Shown: positions 14,277 through 24,698, numbered from the stretch's first letter. The stretch: 64,000 nt of DNA from Gilvimarinus chinensis DSM 19667 (GCF_000377745.1 NZ_KB898706.1:1-64000), one strand, 5' to 3'. Notes: generated by a model not told the origin, from the letters alone. Numbers and translations are program-made.

Positions 14277-15149
14277 ATGGCTGCCAAGAGGAAATCAGTC
14301 TTGTCCGTGGTGCAGTTGGAAAAAGACATCGCCGCGGTCAAAGCCAAGCTGGATAAAGAACGTAAAGCGCAGGTAAGCAGCGCAGAAAAAACCGTGGCTA
14401 TGGCCACCAAGAAGCTGGCTGCTGCTAAAAAGAAAGAGGCAACGCTGCGCGCGCGCAAGCAAGCCGCTGCTAAGGCCGGTAAGACCGCCGCAGCCCAAAA
14501 ACGGTTAGACAAGGCCGGCACGGCATTACAAGAGCAACAAACCGAGGTCAACGCCCTGCGCGCCGATCTGGACAGCGCCAAACAGACGTTGGCCGAAGCT
14601 CGCAAACAGCAAAAGTACGCTCAAGAGCAGGCCAAGCTGCAGGCTAAAGCCGAGCGTGAGCTAAACGCAAAACTGAAGAAAAGCGCTGCAACGGGCACGC
14701 GCAAAGCCAAGAAGCGCCCGGTCAAAGCTGCGGCCAGCGCGAAAAAGGCTGCGGTGAAGGCAGAGTCAGCCACTGCCGCCGAGGCCGCGCCGAAAAAAGC
14801 GGCTGTGAAAAAAAGCGCTCCTAAAAAGGCCGCCGCCAAAAAAGCAGCGCCTAAAAAGCCCACAGCTAAAAAAGCGGTGACTAAAAAAACACCGACGGCG
14901 AAAAAAGCTCCGGCTAAAGCTGCTCCGCAAACTGCCGAGCCTAAACCGGCTCCTGTTGCACCACCGGCTCAGGTTAACGAGACGCCCGAACCGCCAAAAG
15001 AAGATCTGGCTCCCAATCCATTGCCCAGCCATATAGGTACCCATGTGATTGAGCCGGTAGAAGAGGGTAAATTGAAACCCGAGCCTGTGCCCGATGCTCC
15101 CGCCGCGCCGAAAACCGGCAGTTTGTTTGACGATGACTTCCATCGTTAA
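14277..15149 (+). CDS. AlgP-like, histone H1-like Lys/Ala-rich protein
   Basis: A 290-residue, very basic protein. Residues 1-140 are a lysine-, alanine- and glutamate-rich coiled coil (VQLEKDIAAVKAKLDKERKA, then ATKKLAAAKKKEATLRARKQ). Residues about 145-230 are a low-complexity tract of PKKAAAKK-type repeats, like the C-terminal arm of eukaryotic H1 and of Pseudomonas AlgP. The last 60 residues are proline- and acid-rich and end SLFDDDFHR. AlgP binds DNA and affects alginate gene expression in Pseudomonas; whether this protein does so is unknown. The start at ATG 14277 matches the conserved MAAKRKSVLSVVQLE beginning. A strong terminator follows at 15170. Confidence 0.82.
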   Translation: MAAKRKSVLSVVQLEKDIAAVKAKLDKERKAQVSSAEKTVAMATKKLAAAKKKEATLRARKQAAAKAGKTAAAQKRLDKAGTALQEQQTEVNALRADLDSAKQTLAEARKQQKYAQEQAKLQAKAERELNAKLKKSAATGTRKAKKRPVKAAASAKKAAVKAESATAAEAAPKKAAVKKSAPKKAAAKKAAPKKPTAKKAVTKKTPTAKKAPAKAAPQTAEPKPAPVAPPAQVNETPEPPKEDLAPNPLPSHIGTHVIEPVEEGKLKPEPVPDAPAAPKTGSLFDDDFHR

Positions 15150-15169
15150 CGGTATATTGCCTTACCATC

Positions 15170-15203
15170 AAAAAAGCCCCGCCTCTCAGGTGGGGCTTTT
15201 TTT
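15170..15203. terminator. bidirectional rho-independent terminator
   Basis: AAAAAAGCCCC and GGGGCTTTTTTT flank a short loop, between convergent genes, three bases from the TIGR02444 stop codon. Confidence 0.92.
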
Positions 15204-15206
15204 CGA

Positions 15207-15674
15207 TTAAGCGTTTGTGGCGGTTGTGAGTGAGTCCACACAGGCCTCCCGCCAGAAATTGAGGGTTGCGCTGTCCACCTGCAGTGACTGTAGGTAAGCC
15301 TCGGCATGTCTGATGGCGCAGGCCTGAGCGCAGGGTTTGGGGGCCAAGCCCTCCAGTTGTTGCAGTAATTGCTGCTCGGCTTCAAGCTCGGAGTCTTTGA
15401 TGTGCTGGCGCAATTCACCCTTGTACGGTGTGATTTTAAGCGCGCGCCGGGCGGTGCGCAGTGGGGTGATGATATTGCTCTGCCAGTGCCGGGCCTGTTG
15501 CTCAGCTTGTTTGGCTTGTGATTCTGTTAAGGCCCGGCCGGTGCTGTCGAGCCACTGATAAAACAGCAGCAGCGGCACATTGGCTTGCCAGTCGTCCTGC
15601 AGTTGCAGGCAGAGTGACTCCACGCTCTTTTGGCTGTAGAGGCGAACGGCAAAATTCCACAGTGAGTCCGGCAT
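15207..15674 (-). CDS. TIGR02444 family protein
   Basis: A 155-residue, helix-rich cytoplasmic protein. The start MPDSLWNFAVRLYSQ and the segments LLLFYQWLDSTGR and WQSNIITPLRTARRALK are typical of TIGR02444, a family of unknown function found in Pseudomonas and related bacteria next to the YheS-type ABC-F gene, as here. I chose the ATG at 15674 over the upstream one at 15704 because it gives the conserved beginning. The gene is divergent from the ABC-F gene with 46 bases between the starts. Confidence 0.85.
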   Translation of the reverse strand: MPDSLWNFAVRLYSQKSVESLCLQLQDDWQANVPLLLFYQWLDSTGRALTESQAKQAEQQARHWQSNIITPLRTARRALKITPYKGELRQHIKDSELEAEQQLLQQLEGLAPKPCAQACAIRHAEAYLQSLQVDSATLNFWREACVDSLTTATNA

Positions 15675-15720
15675 AAAAATTCCAGTGGGCAAGTAAGACG
15701 GCATTCCTTAGAATGCGCCC

Positions 15721-17634
15721 ATGATTACACTCGATTCTATCAGTTTGCAGCGCGGCGCTAAGTTTCTTTTAACCGAAGCCGAGCTGACTATTTTCCCCGG
15801 CCAGAAGCTGGGTCTTATTGGCTCCAACGGCAGTGGTAAATCCTCGCTGTTTAAAATGTTGTTGGGTGAACTCGGCAGCGACAGTGGCCGGGTGGACATT
15901 CCCAAACAGTGGCGGCTGTCGCACATGGCTCAAGAGGTGGCCGATACCGAGCGCAGTGCGCTGGATTATGTGCTGGACGGCGATGATGCCTTGCGGGTGC
16001 TGGAGCAAAAAATTGCCCGCTGCGAGGACGACGGCGAAACCTTGGCAAGCTTATACGCCGAGCTGGAACAGCTGGATGGCTACACCGCCAAAGCGCGGGC
16101 GGCACAATTGTTAAGCGGCCTGGGCTTTGCTACCGGCGATCACCAGCGTGCGGTGAGTGATTTTTCCGGCGGCTGGCGCATTCGCTTGAACCTGGCGCGT
16201 GCACTGATGTGCCCATCTGACTTGCTGCTGCTGGATGAGCCCACCAACCACCTGGATTTAGACGCTACCCTGTGGCTTGAGCAGTGGCTGCAGGCCTACG
16301 CTGGCACCTTGCTGATTATCTCTCACGACCGGGATTTTCTCGACAACGTAGTAGGGCGTATTGTCAGTATCGAAAACGAAAAGCTGGTTGGCTACACCGG
16401 CAATTACTCTGGCTACGAGCGTCAGCGTGCCGAGCGCCTTGCTCAGCAACAAGCGGCTTTTGAAAAGCAGCAGGAAAAGGTCGCCCACCTGGAAAACTAC
16501 ATTCGCCGCTTTCGTGCCAAGGCTACCAAGGCCAAGCAGGCCCAGAGCCGGGTTAAGCAGTTGGAGCGCATGGAAGCCATTGCTCCGGCCCACGTGGACT
16601 CGCCGTTCACCTTTACTTTCACCGCCTCGGATAAAGTCTCGGACCCTTTAATCGTGCTGCGGGACATGGACATTGGCTACCCCGGCCGCGCGGTGTTATC
16701 CAAGGTAGGGCTCAATATCGCTCCGGCCCAGCGCATCGGCTTGCTGGGCCCTAATGGCGCGGGTAAATCCAGTTTAATCAAAACCTTAGCGAATACCCTC
16801 GAGCCGTTAACCGGCGAGCGGGTAACGGGCGAGCACTTTCGCCTGGGCTATTTTGCTCAGCATCAGCTGGAGGCGCTCGATTTATCCGCCTCGCCCGCGT
16901 TGCATATTCAGCGCATTAGCCCTGAGGCGAGCGAGCAGAAAATCCGCAACTTCTTGGGTGGTTTTGACTTTCAGGGCGATCGTGCCTTTGAGCCGATTCA
17001 TCATTTTTCCGGTGGCGAAAAAGCGCGCCTGGCGCTGGCATTGATCGCCTGGCGCGAGCCCAATGTGCTGCTGTTGGACGAGCCCACGAACCATTTGGAT
17101 TTAGAGATGCGCCAGGCACTGACCATGGCGCTGCAGGACTTTGACGGGGCCGTGATTGTGGTGTCCCACGACAGGCACCTATTGCGCAATACGGTGGACG
17201 AATGGTTGTTAGTCGCCGATGGCAAAGTCAGCGAATTTGATGGCACGCTGGAGGATTATCATCACTGGCTGACTGAGCACAACCGGCGCTCGCAGGCGCC
17301 TGGCGAGGCGAAGCCTAAGGCCCGCGAGGATGCTGCCAGCAAACCTGTTTCCGGCGACAAAAAAGCCCAGCGTCAGCAGGCAGCGGCGCGGCGCGAACAA
17401 CTCAAGCCGCTTACCAATCGGATTAAAAAGCTTGAGTCCCAGATGGAAAAACTCAATAAGCAGTTGGCTCAAGTCGAAGAGCAACTGGCCGATACCTCTC
17501 TTTACGACGACAGTGAGAAAGATCGCCTGCAGGAGTTACTACAACAGCAAGCGGATTGTCGCCAACAGTTAGATGACAGCGAAGAGCAGTGGCTGGAAGC
17601 TCAGGAAGAGCTAGAAGCACTCGGCGGCGCGTAA
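15721..17634 (+). CDS. ABC-F family ATPase (YheS type)
   Basis: A 637-residue protein with two ABC ATPase domains and no membrane segments. Domain 1 has Walker A GSNGSGKSS (about residues 34-42), signature FSGGWRIRL and Walker B LLLLDEPTNHLD. Domain 2 has GPNGAGKSS (about 343), signature FSGGEKARLALAL and VLLLDEPTNHLD. Between them is the arm and linker with many charged residues (LENYIRRFRAKATKAKQAQSR). A C-terminal coiled coil (residues about 545-635) completes the YheS/Uup architecture. ABC-F proteins bind the ribosomal E site and rescue or regulate translation. Confidence 0.93.
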   Translation: MITLDSISLQRGAKFLLTEAELTIFPGQKLGLIGSNGSGKSSLFKMLLGELGSDSGRVDIPKQWRLSHMAQEVADTERSALDYVLDGDDALRVLEQKIARCEDDGETLASLYAELEQLDGYTAKARAAQLLSGLGFATGDHQRAVSDFSGGWRIRLNLARALMCPSDLLLLDEPTNHLDLDATLWLEQWLQAYAGTLLIISHDRDFLDNVVGRIVSIENEKLVGYTGNYSGYERQRAERLAQQQAAFEKQQEKVAHLENYIRRFRAKATKAKQAQSRVKQLERMEAIAPAHVDSPFTFTFTASDKVSDPLIVLRDMDIGYPGRAVLSKVGLNIAPAQRIGLLGPNGAGKSSLIKTLANTLEPLTGERVTGEHFRLGYFAQHQLEALDLSASPALHIQRISPEASEQKIRNFLGGFDFQGDRAFEPIHHFSGGEKARLALALIAWREPNVLLLDEPTNHLDLEMRQALTMALQDFDGAVIVVSHDRHLLRNTVDEWLLVADGKVSEFDGTLEDYHHWLTEHNRRSQAPGEAKPKAREDAASKPVSGDKKAQRQQAAARREQLKPLTNRIKKLESQMEKLNKQLAQVEEQLADTSLYDDSEKDRLQELLQQQADCRQQLDDSEEQWLEAQEELEALGGA

Positions 17635-17717
17635 ACTCTCCTATACTGATTAAAAACAAGCATTGCGCGAAGTGTGAACTTTACGCAGGACTTTTTGACC
17701 CTTAAAGAAGGCATTAA

Positions 17718-19346
17718 ATGATGAAGTGGATAACGCACAGCGTACAAGTGCGCCTAATGGTTGTGGTGGGCCTGGGGCTTGGCGGCTTACTGCTGGCCGC
17801 CGAAATTGCCATCTCTATGCTGAACACACAGCTTGCCAACTACAATCAGTTGATCGAGCGCAATGTGGCCCAAGAGCGTGCCATCAATGAGATCAACTTT
17901 GATTTTAAAGTGCAGGTGCAGGAGTGGAAAAACGTTCTGTTGCGTGGCGCCGATACCCAGCAGCGTGAGAAATACTGGACCCGCTTTGTGAACAACCACG
18001 AGCAAATTCAAACGCGCGGTGCGGCTTTATTGCAACAACTGCAGGCGGGCACCAGTGCCGAATTATTACGCCAGTTTTTAAGCGTTCACAAAACCGCTTA
18101 CGGCCAGTATCAAACCGGGCTCAATGCGTTTATTGCTTCAGGCTTTAACGCCCAGGCTGGTGACGAGGCGGTTTCGGGCATTGACCGCGAGCCCAGCCGC
18201 TTATTGGCTGAGGCGGCCGACACCATTAAAAATGAAGTTGCAGCGGCATCCAAAGCGGTGCAAAGCACCAGTGCACAGGTGTCTTTTTGGTCTCAGGTAG
18301 TGATTTTTGTTGTGGCTATTATGGTGCTTGCATGCCTATGGTTATTGCTTAGCAGCAGTTTAATCAAACCCTTGCAAGCGGTGATGGGGCATATTCGAGT
18401 GATGGCGGGCGGCGATTTTTCTCGCGCGTTTCATTTGCGCCGTAATGATGAACTGGGCCAGTTGGGTGAAAACCTGCAGCAGATGCAGGAGGAAGTTCGT
18501 CAGGTGGTGCATTCGGTGCAGCAAACCTCGGGCCAGTTGGGTGAAGCGTCTGTTCAAATCAATCAAACCGCCAGCGATATCGCCCGGCACATTAGCGAAA
18601 CCGAGCATTCCACCGACCAGGTGGCAGCGGCCGTCAACGAAATGTCTTCCACCGTGCAAGAGGTTGCCAGTAATGCATCCGGCGCCGCAAATGCGGCAGG
18701 CGAAGCTGACATGGGGGCAAAGCAGGGGCTGGGCATGATGGAACAAACCATTGCCTCTATCAGTGAATTGTCCTCGCAAGTGGACGAAGTCAGCGGTGCC
18801 ATGACCCAGTTGGAAAGTGAAACCGATCGTATCGGTCATGTGCTGGGGGTGATCAAAGGCATTGCCGAGCAGACCAACTTATTAGCTCTAAACGCAGCCA
18901 TTGAAGCGGCGCGTGCCGGTGAGCAGGGCCGCGGTTTTGCGGTGGTGGCCGATGAGGTACGCGCATTGGCTCAGCGTACCCAAGAGTCCACCGCTGAAAT
19001 TCAGGAAATTATTGAGGCGGTACAGCAGGGGGCCTCGGGCGCTACCCAGGCGATGGAAATTGGCCGCGAAAAAACCCAGCGTACGGTCGAGCTTGTGAGT
19101 GAAACCGGTGAGTCCATTCGCGCAATTTCTACTGCTATTGCCAGCATTGTGGATATGAACACCCAAATTGCCACCGCCGCCGAAGAGCAAAGCTACGCGG
19201 CCGAAGAAATTAACAAAAATGTTGCTAACGTCGTGACCATGGTGCAGCACGCCAATGAAAGCGCGCGCCAGTCGACGCAAACCGCCAATAAGTTGGATGC
19301 TTCGGCAAAAACACTGTCGGATCAGATCGAGCACTTTACGGTATAA
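17718..19346 (+). CDS. methyl-accepting chemotaxis protein
   Basis: A 542-residue transmembrane chemoreceptor. TM1 is at about residues 11-34, a helical periplasmic ligand domain of the four-helix-bundle size follows, and TM2 is at about 193-214. A HAMP domain ([21 protein letters not shown]) joins the cytoplasmic signalling domain, whose hairpin tip reads [20 protein letters not shown]. No C-terminal CheR-binding pentapeptide is present (the end is IEHFTV). The ligand is unknown. No che genes are adjacent, so it feeds a pathway encoded elsewhere. AAGAAGG lies before the ATG. Confidence 0.95.
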   Translation: MMKWITHSVQVRLMVVVGLGLGGLLLAAEIAISMLNTQLANYNQLIERNVAQERAINEINFDFKVQVQEWKNVLLRGADTQQREKYWTRFVNNHEQIQTRGAALLQQLQAGTSAELLRQFLSVHKTAYGQYQTGLNAFIASGFNAQAGDEAVSGIDREPSRLLAEAADTIKNEVAAASKAVQSTSAQVSFWSQVVIFVVAIMVLACLWLLLSSSLIKPLQAVMGHIRVMAGGDFSRAFHLRRNDELGQLGENLQQMQEEVRQVVHSVQQTSGQLGEASVQINQTASDIARHISETEHSTDQVAAAVNEMSSTVQEVASNASGAANAAGEADMGAKQGLGMMEQTIASISELSSQVDEVSGAMTQLESETDRIGHVLGVIKGIAEQTNLLALNAAIEAARAGEQGRGFAVVADEVRALAQRTQESTAEIQEIIEAVQQGASGATQAMEIGREKTQRTVELVSETGESIRAISTAIASIVDMNTQIATAAEEQSYAAEEINKNVANVVTMVQHANESARQSTQTANKLDASAKTLSDQIEHFTV

Positions 19347-19501
19347 AAATCACCCTTTGCCAAGGAGGGCAGGGCCGGTTCGTAACTTCTGTAAACTGAG
19401 TTATGCACAGGTAAAATAGTGTATAAAAGCAGACTCTCGACCCTTCTTTCGCTTTCTATTCTCTACAATAGCCTTCCACTTTTCGCAAACGTAACCGTTT
19501 T

Positions 19502-20680
19502 ATGAATTTATTTTCCTCACGTAGAGCACTGACGTTAATAGTGCTTGCGTTGCTTGGTTTAATTCTGGCGTCTTCGCTAAGCTATCACTATGTGTTTTCT
19601 AAGTCTGCGCGACCGGATTATATATGGCATCAAGTAAAGCGCGGATCACTTGAAAACGTCATTGCGGCCAGCGGCACTCTGGAGCCTAAAGACTATGTTG
19701 AAGTCGGCGCGCAGGTGTCGGGCCAGCTGGAGAGCTTGGCGGTGGATGTGGGCGACGTGGTTAAGCGCGAACAGCTGCTGGCGGAAATTGACGCTACGGT
19801 GTTTGAAACCAAGGTGATGAGCGCTGAAGCCAGCCTTGAAAATAAACGCGCCCAGTTGGAGAAGCTGTTTGCTGAGCAGTATTTATCCGAAGAGCGGCTG
19901 GAAAGAAACTCTCATCTGTTTACACAAAATGCTATCAGCCGCGATACCTTAACCGCCAGTGAAACCGAGGTGAAAGGTTTAAAGGCCAGCATTCGTGCCA
20001 TGCAGGCGCAAATTAAAGCGGATACCGCGTCCCTGGATGGTGATAAAGCCACCCTCAACTACGCCAAAATATACGCGCCCATGGACGGCACAGTGGTATC
20101 AATTGCTGTACGTGAAGGACAAACCCTGAACGCCAATCAAAGCGCCCCGCTGATTATGAAAATTGCCGATTTGTCGGTGCTGACCCTGCGCACCGAGGTT
20201 TCTGAGGCGGATGTCACGCGAATTTATCCGGGTATGCCGGTGTATTTTTCTACGTTGGGCGCACCTGAAGAGCGCTGGTACTCAACGGTGCGCCAAATTT
20301 TGCCTACGCCTGAAATTGTTAACGAAGTGGTGCTGTATCAGGTTCTAATTGATATTGAAAATAAAGACTCGCGGCTGATGGACTCCATGACCGCGCAGGT
20401 GTTCTTTATTGAAGATCAGGCCGAAAATGTATTAACCGTACCGGCAGGTGCCCTGCGGCGCGGCCCCGGTGGCCCGGGGGTGCTAAAGCAAACCGCAAGT
20501 GGTACCGAGCGGGTCGCTGTAAAACTGGGCATGCGCACTCGTACCCAGGTGGAAATTGCCGAGGGGCTGAATGAAGGCGATGTCGTAGTGGCCGGTATCC
20601 GCAACCCGGAAACCGGTGCGGTCGAGGAAAACCGTCGTGGACCTATGGGTGGGCCCCCCGGAGGTCGCCGTGGCTTCTAA
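19502..20680 (+). CDS. macA: periplasmic adaptor subunit, MacA type
   Basis: A 392-residue membrane fusion protein. An N-terminal anchor (residues about 8-28) is followed by GTLEPKDYVEVGAQVSGQLE, the first lipoyl half, a coiled-coil hairpin (about 95-170) and the second half IYAPMDGTVVSIAVREGQTL. The beta-barrel and membrane-proximal domains end in the glycine-rich tail RRGPMGGPPGGRRGF. It links the MacB ATPase-permease to an outer-membrane channel. The next gene, macB, overlaps its last 11 bases, and a TolC-like gene follows, so the three form a tripartite efflux operon. The substrate (macrolide, peptide or toxin) cannot be read from the sequence. Confidence 0.92.
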   Translation: MNLFSSRRALTLIVLALLGLILASSLSYHYVFSKSARPDYIWHQVKRGSLENVIAASGTLEPKDYVEVGAQVSGQLESLAVDVGDVVKREQLLAEIDATVFETKVMSAEASLENKRAQLEKLFAEQYLSEERLERNSHLFTQNAISRDTLTASETEVKGLKASIRAMQAQIKADTASLDGDKATLNYAKIYAPMDGTVVSIAVREGQTLNANQSAPLIMKIADLSVLTLRTEVSEADVTRIYPGMPVYFSTLGAPEERWYSTVRQILPTPEIVNEVVLYQVLIDIENKDSRLMDSMTAQVFFIEDQAENVLTVPAGALRRGPGGPGVLKQTASGTERVAVKLGMRTRTQVEIAEGLNEGDVVVAGIRNPETGAVEENRRGPMGGPPGGRRGF

Positions 20681-22607
20681 GGCGCTGATAAAACTATCGG
20701 GTATCGGGCGCTTTTATCAGTTAGGTGAAACTCGGGTTGATGCACTAAAGGATGTGTCGCTCACCATTGAGCGCGGTGAGTTTGTCGCCATTATGGGGCA
20801 ATCCGGCTCGGGTAAATCCACCCTGATGAATATTCTTGGCTGCCTGGATCAGCCATCGTCTGGCACCTACGAAGTTGACGGTATTAACGTCGCAGGCCTG
20901 AACGCCGATGAACTCTCGGCGCTGCGCTTAAATACCTTTGGCTTTGTTTTTCAGCGCTATCAACTGTTAGCCAACATTAACGCGTTGGATAACGTTGCCA
21001 TGCCCGGCATTTACAAAGGGCAAGAAAAACAAGCCCGCACAGAGCGTGCGCAGCAACTATTGCAAAAGCTGGGCATGGGCGAGCGCGCTCATCACAAACC
21101 CAGTGAATTATCCGGCGGCCAACAGCAGCGTGTGTCTATTGCTCGCGCGTTGATTAACGGCGCCGAGGTGATTCTGGCGGACGAGCCCACCGGCGCCTTG
21201 GACAGCCAGAGCGGCGAACAAGTGCTCGCCCTGTTGCAAGAACTCAATCGCGAAGGTGTGACGGTTATTTTGATCACTCACGACCGTGGCATTGCCGAAC
21301 ACGCCGAGCGCGTCGTCTCGTTTAAAGACGGGCAGCTTATCGACGATACCGCCGCTGAAAAAACCAACCCTGTGCAGCGCCCAGGCGCGCCGGAAAAAGT
21401 ACGCGTATTTCCCAGTATCAGTGTGTTTGAGTCAGCGCGCATTGCGCTTGCTTCTTTACGGGTAAATTTGTTTCGCACCTTGCTGACGCTGCTGGGCATT
21501 ATTATTGGTGTTGCCAGTGTGGTGCTCATGATTGCCATTGGTGAGGGGGGTAAAGCCGAGGTGCTGGATCGCATTGAAGCGATTGGTACGAATTTAATTT
21601 CGGTTCGCCCCGGTGGCCCCAATATGCGCCGAGGTAACGACAGCATTGCCACCTTGGTTGTGGAGGATGCCGAAGCCATTGAAAAGCTTTCTGGTGTTCG
21701 CGCTGTAGCACCGGAAAGAAACTCGCGTTCTACGCTGCGTTATGGCAATAAAGATTACTCTGGTCGAATTAAGGGCACCACCCCCGACTATTTTACGGTG
21801 CACGATTGGGAGCTGTCGCAAGGTGTATTCTTCAGCGATGAAGATGTAAATGATTATGCCTCGGTCATGGTGGTGGGTAATACCATTGCCGAGAGTTTGT
21901 TTGAGCCGGGCGACAACCCCATTGGCCGTTTTGTGTTAGTCAACAAAGCGCCTTACCAGATTATCGGCTTGCTCAAAGCCAAGGGCGCCGATCCGTCGGG
22001 TGAGGACAGAGATGATGAAGTGCTTATTCCCCTCACCACCGCGCGACTGAAAATGTTTGGCAGCGCTCACTTAAGCAGTATTACCTTGCAGGCGACCGAC
22101 ACCGAAGCGGCATCGCGTTTGGAGTCCGAAGTGGAAGCTTTGTTGTTCGCACGCCATCAGGCGGAAGATGTTCAGGTACGCTCTACCGAATCTTTGGTGC
22201 AGGCGGTCACGGCGGCGCAAAACACCTTAACGTTTTTGCTCGGATCTATCGCAGCCATCTCGCTATTGGTTGGCGGTATTGGTGTGATGAACATTATGCT
22301 GGTCAATGTGACTGAACGCCGCCGTGAAATCGGACTTCGCATTGCCACTGGTGCTAAGCCTTCGGATATTTTGCGTCAGTTTAATATCGAGGCTTTAGTG
22401 GTGTGCTTTTTAGGTGGTGTGCTTGGGATAGTGATTGGGTTTTCCGGGGCGTTAATCGCACGATTTTTTGATGTTGCCATTGCGTTTACGTTATTGCCCG
22501 CGGCACTGGCATTCGCCACCTCTATTGCGGTAGGTTTGGTATTTGGTTTTATCCCCGCACGTAAAGCCGCGCGCTTAAATCCTATTACGGCATTGGCTGA
22601 GGAGTAA
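20670..22607 (+). CDS. macB: MacB-type ABC transporter, ATPase and permease
   Basis: A 645-residue fused transporter. The N-terminal ATPase has Walker A GQSGSGKST, signature LSGGQQQRVSIARAL and Walker B VILADEPTGALD. After a linker come TM1 (about residues 285-310, LFRTLLTLLGIIIGVASVVL), a large periplasmic domain with the MacB core, and three C-terminal membrane segments (about 535-560, 585-605 and 615-635). I chose the GTG at 20670 because GGAGG lies five bases upstream and it gives the normal start VASKALIKLSG; the longer frame from 20616 runs inside macA. MacB works as a mechanotransmitting dimer with MacA and a TolC-type channel. Confidence 0.94.
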   Translation: MASKALIKLSGIGRFYQLGETRVDALKDVSLTIERGEFVAIMGQSGSGKSTLMNILGCLDQPSSGTYEVDGINVAGLNADELSALRLNTFGFVFQRYQLLANINALDNVAMPGIYKGQEKQARTERAQQLLQKLGMGERAHHKPSELSGGQQQRVSIARALINGAEVILADEPTGALDSQSGEQVLALLQELNREGVTVILITHDRGIAEHAERVVSFKDGQLIDDTAAEKTNPVQRPGAPEKVRVFPSISVFESARIALASLRVNLFRTLLTLLGIIIGVASVVLMIAIGEGGKAEVLDRIEAIGTNLISVRPGGPNMRRGNDSIATLVVEDAEAIEKLSGVRAVAPERNSRSTLRYGNKDYSGRIKGTTPDYFTVHDWELSQGVFFSDEDVNDYASVMVVGNTIAESLFEPGDNPIGRFVLVNKAPYQIIGLLKAKGADPSGEDRDDEVLIPLTTARLKMFGSAHLSSITLQATDTEAASRLESEVEALLFARHQAEDVQVRSTESLVQAVTAAQNTLTFLLGSIAAISLLVGGIGVMNIMLVNVTERRREIGLRIATGAKPSDILRQFNIEALVVCFLGGVLGIVIGFSGALIARFFDVAIAFTLLPAALAFATSIAVGLVFGFIPARKAARLNPITALAEE

Positions 22608-22610
22608 CCG

Positions 22611-23972
22611 ATGAAATTGCGAGTATGGTTTTCCTGTCTTGCCCTAAGTGCCTGTGCATTTAATCCGCAACAACATACCCCTGAAGAGTTGGCGGCCGTA
22701 GCCTATCAAAACGCGTTAAGCGGGCGCGAGCTCACGCTGCTAACGCAAAATACCTGGAACGATTTTTTGCCCACAGAGTTGCAGCAGTATTTGGCGCAGC
22801 TACAAAGCAATAACCTGGATTTGCAAATGGCGCAATTACGGGTTGAGCGCGCCCGCGAGATGTTAACTTCGGCGCATGCGGGCAATTGGCCGCGCGCGAG
22901 TGCGTCGCTAAGCAACAGCGACAGCTACGACGATACTGGCCATACGGGTAATGGCAGTGGTTTGAATTTTAGCGCCAGCTATACCGTTGATTTGTGGGGC
23001 GAACGCGCTGCGCAAATCAGTCAGCGCGAAACCCAGCTGCAAGTGGCCAAGTGGGAAGAGCGTGCCAGCTTTATTGCGTTGCAGGCGCAGTTTATCCGCA
23101 CTTATTTCGATACGTTGAGTTTGCAATCGCTATATGAGGTGGCTGAGCAAAACCTGGACGCCAGTGTAAAGCTATTGAATTTATTTCAGCTGATCTACGA
23201 TTCAGGCGGTGCCTCTGGCTTAGAACTGCGCCAGCAGAAAAATCTGGTACTAAACGCACGCAATAAATTGGTGAGCTTGCAAAGCGAGTTGGCCATTAAC
23301 CGCCGGGCGCTAGCCGTTATGTTAGGCCGCCTAGATTTGCAAACCCCCACGCTGCAAACTAGCTTTGACGATCTAACCCTACCGCAACTGGCCTCGGTAC
23401 AAAGCGCGCAGCTTTTGCAACAGCGCCCCGACGTACAGATTGCTACCTTGGCACTGGCGGAAAACCAGGCACTGATCCACCAGGCCAAAACCGCCCGCTG
23501 GCCGGATTTAACCTTGAGCTTAAGCTGGGGTATCGACGACATACTGGCCGGTGGCAGCGAATGGGCCGCCAGTATTCGCGAGGCGACATCGCTGTTGCTG
23601 TTTGACGGCGGCCAGACCCGTGCGCAAATCCGCTTGGCCGAGCTGGATGCCGACATTGATTACGCGAGCTATCAATACACCTTGGCAGACGCTTATCGCG
23701 ACACCATTGATCAGCTGGAAAGACAGCGCCTGCGAGAGCAGCAGTTGGATATCGCGCGGGATAAATTCGCCAACAACCGCACGTTGTATGATATTTCCAA
23801 CGCGCGCTTCGAGGCGGGCGATACTGACTTTTTAAATTTACTCTTGGCGCAGCAAAGCTGGTTTAGCGCCCAAGAAGATTTAGTGGCCAGCAAGCTGGAT
23901 TATCTGTTAGCGCTGGTCAATGTGTACGAGGCCATGGGGTCGGCGCCAGCGCTGGTCGAGTTCGACAGCTGA
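22611..23972 (+). CDS. outer-membrane efflux channel lipoprotein (TolC/NodT family)
   Basis: A 453-residue protein. The N-terminus MKLRVWFSCLALSAC is a lipoprotein signal with lipid-modified cysteine at residue 15. Two tandem repeats of the TolC-type OEP domain follow (about residues 70-245 and 265-445), each with long helices; LQMAQLRVERAREMLTSAHA opens the first and PDVQIATLALAENQALIHQA the second. It starts three bases after macB stops, which places it in the macAB operon as the dedicated exit channel. It is a NodT-like lipoprotein rather than classical TolC. Confidence 0.9.
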   Translation: MKLRVWFSCLALSACAFNPQQHTPEELAAVAYQNALSGRELTLLTQNTWNDFLPTELQQYLAQLQSNNLDLQMAQLRVERAREMLTSAHAGNWPRASASLSNSDSYDDTGHTGNGSGLNFSASYTVDLWGERAAQISQRETQLQVAKWEERASFIALQAQFIRTYFDTLSLQSLYEVAEQNLDASVKLLNLFQLIYDSGGASGLELRQQKNLVLNARNKLVSLQSELAINRRALAVMLGRLDLQTPTLQTSFDDLTLPQLASVQSAQLLQQRPDVQIATLALAENQALIHQAKTARWPDLTLSLSWGIDDILAGGSEWAASIREATSLLLFDGGQTRAQIRLAELDADIDYASYQYTLADAYRDTIDQLERQRLREQQLDIARDKFANNRTLYDISNARFEAGDTDFLNLLLAQQSWFSAQEDLVASKLDYLLALVNVYEAMGSAPALVEFDS

Positions 23973-24035
23973 GCGGATACTCTTCTCCGTCGAGGTTTTA
24001 ATGGCTGATCCTAGCGGTCACAATTGTTGCAGGCA

Positions 24036-24560
24036 TCACGCGTAAGCCGACAACCCCAACCTGAGCGTGGGGCCGGACTCCACCGCCCGGTAAGCGGCGA
24101 TAGGGGCTGGTAAATCCTCTGGGGCTGTATGCTCTGGTTTTAGCGATTCCCAGTAGTCGAGGGCGCTGCGCAAATCGGTAAAGGCAAAGCGGCCGTTGTT
24201 AGATGGATTGTTGGGTGGGCTATTTGCGTCTGGCTGAGCACTGGCCCCGCGCTCTACAACGTTCAGCTCGTGGTTTAGTTCGCGCTCAGCGGCAGAGCCT
24301 CCACCTCCGTCTTCCCGGCCGCGCTGCAGCAATTGCTGCACGGCGATGTCCAGTGCTTGCGGATCAAATAAACCCGCCTCCAACAGCTCGCCTTCCAGCG
24401 GGACTAACGACTCTTTGCTTTCGCCTTTTCTCGCGGATTCGGGCTGATTAACCGGCCGCGCTCGCTCGCCCTGCTGCACGGGTTCGCTGGCTTGAATACG
24501 ATTCGATACCGGATTCTGTAGCGGATAAAGGCTGGTGTTAGGCAGGTGTGGTAGTTTCAA
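24036..24560 (-). CDS. hypothetical polar, low-complexity protein
   Basis: A 174-residue frame opened by a TTG, without a signal peptide. The composition is rich in E, P, S and N, with a GGGGS linker near residue 86 and the order-promoting end RFAFTDLRSALDYWES. This region reads like a disordered scaffold with one short helix (LDIAVQQLLQRG). There is no family match I can name and the ribosome site is weak. It lies alone between the efflux operon and the DUF4019 gene. The coding bias is consistent with a real gene, but I am not sure. Confidence 0.5.
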   Translation of the reverse strand: MKLPHLPNTSLYPLQNPVSNRIQASEPVQQGERARPVNQPESARKGESKESLVPLEGELLEAGLFDPQALDIAVQQLLQRGREDGGGGSAAERELNHELNVVERGASAQPDANSPPNNPSNNGRFAFTDLRSALDYWESLKPEHTAPEDLPAPIAAYRAVESGPTLRLGLSAYA

Positions 24561-24698
24561 AGCAGTGGTTACAGTCGGGCCATGGGTGGCTAATTATTGC
24601 ACAAGTCATGTGCTGATTCACAGACCGTTTATCGGCCTCTTGCAGCCCGCCAGTGGTCGCGTATATTAGCCCGCAAAGTAACTACCCAGGGGTGATAA

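Noticed and set aside
20616-20669. Earlier start for macB
   Set aside because: It lies wholly in macA, without a ribosome site; GGAGG and GTG at 20670 are better.
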